A program made the translations under genes and the position numbers. From NCBI RefSeq assembly GCF_042219825.1, contig NZ_JBHJHQ010000004.1, positions 248,001 through 312,000 of the forward strand: a DNA stretch of 64,000 nt. The letters run 5' to 3'. Shown in pieces: positions 60,176 to 64,000 of this stretch; position 1 is the first letter of the stretch, and each line of letters begins with the position of its first letter. The notes under the pieces were generated by a model. The model had not been told where the DNA came from. It did not search any database and saw nothing but the letters and a program-made list of their open reading frames with translations. This DNA is from JBHJHP01 sp042219825. Lineage in GTDB: Bacteria > Bacteroidota > Bacteroidia > Bacteroidales > UBA5342.

Positions 60176-61027
60176 GTGGCTAAAGTTTTTAAAAAACAAA
60201 ACCATTTGAATATAAACGGATCTCTTTATTCGATTGAAGATCCGGTAGTTATGGGGATACTTAACATCACCCCGGATTCTTTTTTTGACGGGGGAAGGTT
60301 TTTTAGTCCTGATAATGCTCTTGAGAGGGTAAAAGTAATGGTTGAGGAGGGTGTTGACATTATTGATGTGGGGGGCTGGTCCTCTCGTCCCGGATCAAAA
60401 CTAATAAGTGAACAGGAAGAATTAAACCGGCTGTTGCCCGTTTTGGATGAGATTCGTTCGTCATATCCTGATATAGTTTTATCTGTTGACACATTCCGGT
60501 CAGGAGTAGCCCGTAACGTTGTGAATGAATTTAATGTTAACATGATAAACGATATCTCAGCTGGTAGCATGGATCAAAAAATGTTTGAAACCATTGCCGA
60601 TCTTCGTGTCCCTTACATTTTGATGCACATGAAAGGTACGCCGGAAACCATGCAGACGGAACCGTTTTATGAAAATCTATTCAGGGAAATTGTCAAATAT
60701 TTTTCCGAAAAAGTCGATAAACTCAGACTTATGGGAGTAAGTGATATTATACTGGATCCGGGATTTGGTTTTGGTAAAACACTTGAAAATAATTTTGAAC
60801 TATTGGCCAGACTCGATGAATTCAAGGTTTTTGAATTACCGCTTCTTGTTGGTTTATCCAGAAAGTCCATGATATATAAAACCCTTGAAACAACACAGGA
60901 TCATAGTCTTGAAGGTACGGTTGCTGCTAATATTATTGCATTGCAAAACGGTGCCAACATTTTAAGGGTTCATGATGTAAGGGCAGCAAAAGAGTGTATT
61001 CGTATTTATGTTAATACACATTCATAA
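60176..61027 (+). CDS. folP: Dihydropteroate synthase
   Basis: Condenses p-aminobenzoate with dihydropterin pyrophosphate in folate synthesis. 283 aa: VMGILNITPDSFFDGG (pterin site loop 1), DIIDVGGWSSRPGS (loop 2, where GG replaces the usual GG/GA-E-S-T-R), LSVDTFRS, INDISAG, YILMHMKGTPETMQ, DIILDPGFGFGKT, LVGLSRKSMI and the C-terminal ILRVHDV. The start is GTG at 60176; no ATG precedes the conserved region. It lies 9 bp upstream of cdaA, a pairing common in Bacteroidota. Confidence 0.94.
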   Translation: MAKVFKKQNHLNINGSLYSIEDPVVMGILNITPDSFFDGGRFFSPDNALERVKVMVEEGVDIIDVGGWSSRPGSKLISEQEELNRLLPVLDEIRSSYPDIVLSVDTFRSGVARNVVNEFNVNMINDISAGSMDQKMFETIADLRVPYILMHMKGTPETMQTEPFYENLFREIVKYFSEKVDKLRLMGVSDIILDPGFGFGKTLENNFELLARLDEFKVFELPLLVGLSRKSMIYKTLETTQDHSLEGTVAANIIALQNGANILRVHDVRAAKECIRIYVNTHS

Positions 61028-61036
61028 TATAAACTA

Positions 61037-61801
61037 ATGTTTTTAGAGCTACGACCTATTGATATACTTGATATTACACTGGTAGCATTACTGCTTTTCC
61101 AGTTGTATAAGCTGATAAGAGGTACCGTGGCATTAAAAATTTTTTTCGGACTCTTTTCATTTATTGTTTTCTGGCTTTTGGTAAAAGCTCTCGAAATGGA
61201 ACTGCTGGGTTCCATACTGGATGCTTTGGTCAGTGTTGGTGTGATTGCTATTATTGTTCTTTTCCAGGAAGAGATACGGAAATTCCTACTTCTATTGGGC
61301 TCACGGTATAAATTTGATAAATGGTTTTCGTGGGAAAAGGTTATGGCCACTAATAAAAGTGGTATGCTGAATATTTATATCAATCCGATAGTCCAGGCCT
61401 GTGAGAATATGTCTAAGACCAAAACCGGAGCTTTAATTATTATAAGCAATCAGTCTGAACTTGTTGATATTACTAAAACAGGCGAACTATTAAATGCCAA
61501 TATTTCATCCTCACTGTTGGAGAATATTTTTTTTAAAAACAGTCCATTGCATGATGGTGCTGTAATTATTAACCGGAATAAGATTAAAGCTGCAAGTTGT
61601 ATATTGCCCATTTCTCATAATACTGATATCTCAAAAAATCTTGGGCTAAGACACAGGGCAGGTCTTGGGGTTGCACAGGCAACAGACGCGCAGGTCATCA
61701 TTGTTTCTGAAGAGACGGGCGCAATATCCTATGCGCATGAGGGTAAATTAACGCATGATATTTCCAAAGATGAGTTGCGTCATTTTCTGACTAAAGCCTG
61801 A
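61037..61801 (+). CDS. cdaA: Membrane diadenylate cyclase CdaA
   Basis: Makes cyclic di-AMP from two ATP. 254 aa: three N-terminal membrane segments (about 10-28, 32-50 and 58-75), then the DAC domain with the catalytic DGA at 173-175 (SPLHDGAVII) and RHR at 205-207 (GLRHRAGLG). Cyclic di-AMP typically controls potassium and osmolyte balance and wall stress; here the gene follows folP by 9 bp instead of sitting with cdaR and glmM as in Firmicutes. Confidence 0.95.
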   Translation: MFLELRPIDILDITLVALLLFQLYKLIRGTVALKIFFGLFSFIVFWLLVKALEMELLGSILDALVSVGVIAIIVLFQEEIRKFLLLLGSRYKFDKWFSWEKVMATNKSGMLNIYINPIVQACENMSKTKTGALIIISNQSELVDITKTGELLNANISSSLLENIFFKNSPLHDGAVIINRNKIKAASCILPISHNTDISKNLGLRHRAGLGVAQATDAQVIIVSEETGAISYAHEGKLTHDISKDELRHFLTKA

Positions 61802-61833
61802 TCTTACAATATGTTAACCTTCTTAAAATATAC

Positions 61834-61864
61834 TTAACCATTAATTTTTTTTAACAATGGTTAA
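61834..61864. promoter_or_regulatory. Inverted repeat upstream of the moxR promoter box
   Basis: TTAACCATT (61834-61842) and AATGGTTAA (61856-61864) are perfect 9-bp arms with a 13-nt spacer. It lies 32 bp after the cdaA stop and 23 bp upstream of the TACTTTTG box at 61888. No T tract follows, so an operator is as likely as a terminator. Confidence 0.45.
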
Positions 61865-61887
61865 ATCAATTTTATAGTGTTATCGTT

Positions 61888-61895
61888 TACTTTTG
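61888..61895 (+). promoter_or_regulatory. -7 box of the moxR operon
   Basis: TACTTTTG matches TAnnTTTG, 54 nt before the moxR ATG. No clear -33 box; the inverted repeat just upstream suggests an activator-dependent or controlled promoter. Confidence 0.4.
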
Positions 61896-61949
61896 GTGCT
61901 GCCTAATCAAAGGCTTACATAAATGAAAAGATAGATAAAACCTTATAGC

Positions 61950-62945
61950 ATGGAGCAAACAGTTGATATTAGAGCATTGAATGAACGCATCGAAAAGGAA
62001 AGTGCGTTTGTTGAAACCATCGTCATTGGCATGAACAAAGTTATTGTCGGGCAGAAGCATCTTGTTGAATCTTTACTGATTGGATTATTATCCGATGGGC
62101 ATGTATTGCTTGAAGGTGTTCCTGGTCTGGCTAAAACCCTTGCCATTAATACACTGGCAAATGTAGTTGACGCAGATTTCAGCCGCATTCAGTTCACGCC
62201 TGACCTGCTTCCGGCTGATGTCATCGGAACGATGATCTACAGTCAGAAAAAGGAAGAATTCATAGTGAAACACGGACCAATTTTTGCCAATTTCATATTA
62301 GCAGATGAGATTAACCGTGCACCGGCAAAAGTACAAAGTGCTTTGCTTGAAGCAATGCAGGAACGGCAGGTGACCATTGGTGAAAAAACGTATCCGCTAC
62401 CAAAACCTTTTCTGGTTATGGCAACACAAAACCCGATTGAACAGGAAGGTACATATCCTTTACCTGAGGCTCAGGTTGACAGATTTATGCTGAAGGTTGT
62501 CATCGATTATCCTAAAAAGGATGAGGAAAAACTGATTATCAGACAAAATATATCAAAGGTATTTCCAACTGCACAGGCAGTACTGACGCCCAAAGATATT
62601 TTAAATGCGCGTGAGGTTGTTAAGGACGTGTATATGGATGAGAAAATTGAACGCTATATTGTGGACATTGTATTTGCAACGCGTTATCCGCAGGATTTTG
62701 GATTATCTAATCTGCAAAATATGATTGCTTTTGGTGGATCTCCGCGTGCATCTATTTCTCTTGCTACAGCAGCACGCTCCTACGCATTTATTAAACGCAG
62801 AGGATATGTAATACCTGAAGATGTAAGGGCAGTATGTCATGATGTATTGCGCCACAGAATAGGACTAACATATGAAGCTGAGGCTAACAGCCTGACTTCA
62901 GATGAGATTATCAGCGAAATATTGAATAAGGTAGAAGTGCCGTAG
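61950..62945 (+). CDS. moxR: MoxR-family AAA+ ATPase
   Basis: A 331-aa chaperone-like AAA+ protein. Walker A is GVPGLAKT (56-63), Walker B ILADEINRAP (116-125), then the sensor region MATQNPIEQEGTYPLPEAQVDRFMLK and the C-terminal lid VRAVCHDVLRHRI. MoxR proteins act with DUF58 and von Willebrand-type (Bat) proteins in maturation of envelope or redox complexes. It opens the operon moxR, DUF58, exported protein, typical of the Bacteroides aerotolerance (bat) cluster. Confidence 0.93.
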   Translation: MEQTVDIRALNERIEKESAFVETIVIGMNKVIVGQKHLVESLLIGLLSDGHVLLEGVPGLAKTLAINTLANVVDADFSRIQFTPDLLPADVIGTMIYSQKKEEFIVKHGPIFANFILADEINRAPAKVQSALLEAMQERQVTIGEKTYPLPKPFLVMATQNPIEQEGTYPLPEAQVDRFMLKVVIDYPKKDEEKLIIRQNISKVFPTAQAVLTPKDILNAREVVKDVYMDEKIERYIVDIVFATRYPQDFGLSNLQNMIAFGGSPRASISLATAARSYAFIKRRGYVIPEDVRAVCHDVLRHRIGLTYEAEANSLTSDEIISEILNKVEVP

Positions 62946-62971
62946 AAGGCTAAATAACAACTCCGGATTTT

Positions 62972-63838
62972 ATGGAAACAAGCGATCTGCTTAAACGCGT
63001 ACGTCAGATTGAAATAAAAACCCGTGGATTATCACGGAACATCTTTGCCGGTGAATATCACTCCGCATTTAAAGGACGTGGTATGACATTCAGTGAAGTC
63101 CGTGAATATCAGTTCGGTGACGATATCCGTAACATAGACTGGAATGTGACGGCCCGGTTCAACCATCCATTTGTTAAGATTTTTGAAGAAGAAAGGGAGT
63201 TGACCGTTGTTCTGCTGATTGATGTATCCGGGAGTCGTGAATTTGGTACCATTTCTAAACTAAAAAAGAATATGATTACCGAAATTGCTGCGACACTCGC
63301 ATTTTCAGCCATTCAGAATAACGATAAAATCGGAGTCATCTTTTTTTCTGACCGTATTGAGAAATTTATCCCGCCACAAAAAGGGCGAAAACATATTCTT
63401 CATATCATCAGGGAACTGATCGATTTTACTCCTGAACACAGGCAGACTAATATTGGTGAGACTTTAAAGTATCTTACTAATGCCATCAAAAAAAGGTGTA
63501 CAGCATTTGTAATTTCCGATTTTATAGATGAATCATTTGAAGATTCTTTAATGATAGCATCTAAAAAGCACGATCTGGTTGCCTTGCAGATTTACGATAA
63601 ACGTGAAGCTGAGATGCCAAATGCAGGTTTGGTCAGGTTTAAAGATGCTGAAACGGACGAGGATGTATGGATTGATACATCGGATGTAAAGGTACGGAAC
63701 AGTTATGCCGAAAGCTGGAAAACCAGACAGTTGCAATTGGATCAGTCGTTTAAGAAAACTGGTGTGGATGCTGTTTCAGTGAGAACGGATGAAGATTATG
63801 TGAAAGCATTAATGGCACTTTTTAAGAAAAGAGCATAA
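62972..63838 (+). CDS. DUF58/von Willebrand-like protein of the Bat operon
   Basis: A 288-aa cytosolic protein. The DUF58 signature GRGMTFSEVREYQFGDDIRNIDWNVTARFNHPFVKIFEEERE (about 33-73) is followed by a vWA-like domain with a metal-site motif DVSGS (about 84-88, D-x-S-x-S). It is 26 bp after moxR and 7 bp before the next gene, so operonic. It probably couples the MoxR ATPase to the membrane BatA/BatB proteins that should lie past the window end. Confidence 0.9.
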   Translation: METSDLLKRVRQIEIKTRGLSRNIFAGEYHSAFKGRGMTFSEVREYQFGDDIRNIDWNVTARFNHPFVKIFEEERELTVVLLIDVSGSREFGTISKLKKNMITEIAATLAFSAIQNNDKIGVIFFSDRIEKFIPPQKGRKHILHIIRELIDFTPEHRQTNIGETLKYLTNAIKKRCTAFVISDFIDESFEDSLMIASKKHDLVALQIYDKREAEMPNAGLVRFKDAETDEDVWIDTSDVKVRNSYAESWKTRQLQLDQSFKKTGVDAVSVRTDEDYVKALMALFKKRA

Positions 63839-63845
63839 GATTAAG

Positions 63846-64000
63846 ATGAACAGATTAAAACTGAATATTTCACTTGTTGCCGGTTTGTTAATTTGGTTAG
63901 GTGTTGCTGTGAATTGCTTTTCACAGGAAATCAAAGCAAAAGCTTCCCTTGATTCTGTAACGATGCTTATTGGTAATCAAACGCATTTGAGGCTGGAAGT
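63846..64000 (+). CDS. Exported protein of the Bat operon, 3' truncated by window edge
   Basis: Fifty-one codons are visible: a signal peptide (MNRLKLNISLVAGLL...NCFSQ, about 1-27) and the start of the mature domain (EIKAKASLDSVTMLIGNQTHLRLEV), which looks like the first strand of an immunoglobulin-like or BatD-type domain. The ATG is 7 bp after the DUF58 stop. Position between DUF58 and the expected batA fits the exported third gene of this operon in Bacteroidota. Confidence 0.75.
   Translation, partial: MNRLKLNISLVAGLLIWLGVAVNCFSQEIKAKASLDSVTMLIGNQTHLRLE

Noticed and set aside
1..64000. CRISPR arrays, insertion sequences, phage genes, rRNA operons
   Set aside because: No spaced direct repeats, transposase or integrase motifs, capsid or tail genes, or rRNA sequence were recognised on either strand.

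Overview
The window looks like a chromosome segment of a free-living, polysaccharide-degrading member of the Bacteroidota, most likely of the Bacteroidales/Marinilabiliales side. The evidence is a SusC/SusD pair with a pectate lyase and a GH43 enzyme, a GldJ type IX secretion lipoprotein next to murF, a fused CcsBA cytochrome c assembly protein, a stand-alone MnmD, moderately AT-rich DNA, few Shine-Dalgarno sequences, and many copies of the Bacteroidota promoter box TAnnTTTG (-7), several with TTG/TTTG about 20 nt upstream (-33). The genus cannot be fixed from this sequence. No phage, IS element, CRISPR array or rRNA was seen.

Layout: 1-4.3 kb holds a truncated TetR regulator, fabF, a GNAT acetyltransferase and two SDR oxidoreductases. 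4.4-8.1 kb holds an exported small protein with 11-residue repeats under a divergent AraC regulator, two palindromic intergenic repeats, a YitT membrane protein, a 16-bp Fur-like palindrome and a nitrilase-family amidase. 8.1-14.8 kb is a PhoR/PhoB-like two-component system downstream of a TonB receptor and a beta-helix lipoprotein. 15-19.8 kb is a minus-strand run: alanine dehydrogenase-like protein, GT2 glycosyltransferase, AMP-forming acyl ligase, ispD. 19.9-30 kb carries a sigma-54-type regulator without a DNA-binding domain, a LysM lytic transglycosylase, an exported protein of unknown function, a receiver-only regulator with dgkA, ahcY, a beta-carbonic anhydrase-like protein, ribF, ppx and a sorbitol-dehydrogenase-like enzyme. 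30-39 kb has two small outer-membrane proteins, an HsdR_N-like nuclease-fold protein, amn, holA, mnmD overlapping ccsBA, and a TPR protein. 39-49.6 kb is a pectin utilisation locus (susC, susD, PL10, GH43) divergent from a sodium/solute symporter. 49.6-64 kb has tRNA-Asp, a UvrD helicase, a glycogen cluster (GH133 debranching enzyme, GT4 synthase, GH57), murF, gldJ, folP-cdaA, and the start of an aerotolerance (Bat) operon with moxR, a DUF58 protein and an exported protein cut by the window end.

The most interesting signal is not a protein. Two intergenic regions (about 33.77-33.88 kb and 49.88-49.98 kb) share one layout on the minus strand: a TAnnTTTG promoter box, about 85 nt of RNA containing a TTTTTCATA segment followed by AGGTTA-type motifs, then a GC-rich hairpin with a T tract. 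They look like two members of one family of short terminated RNAs, and the complement of the segment reads like a translation start (ATGAAAAA). Other notable signals are the duplicated strong ribosome binding site inside the small repeat-protein gene, the inverted repeat on its -33 box, and the Fur-like palindrome.
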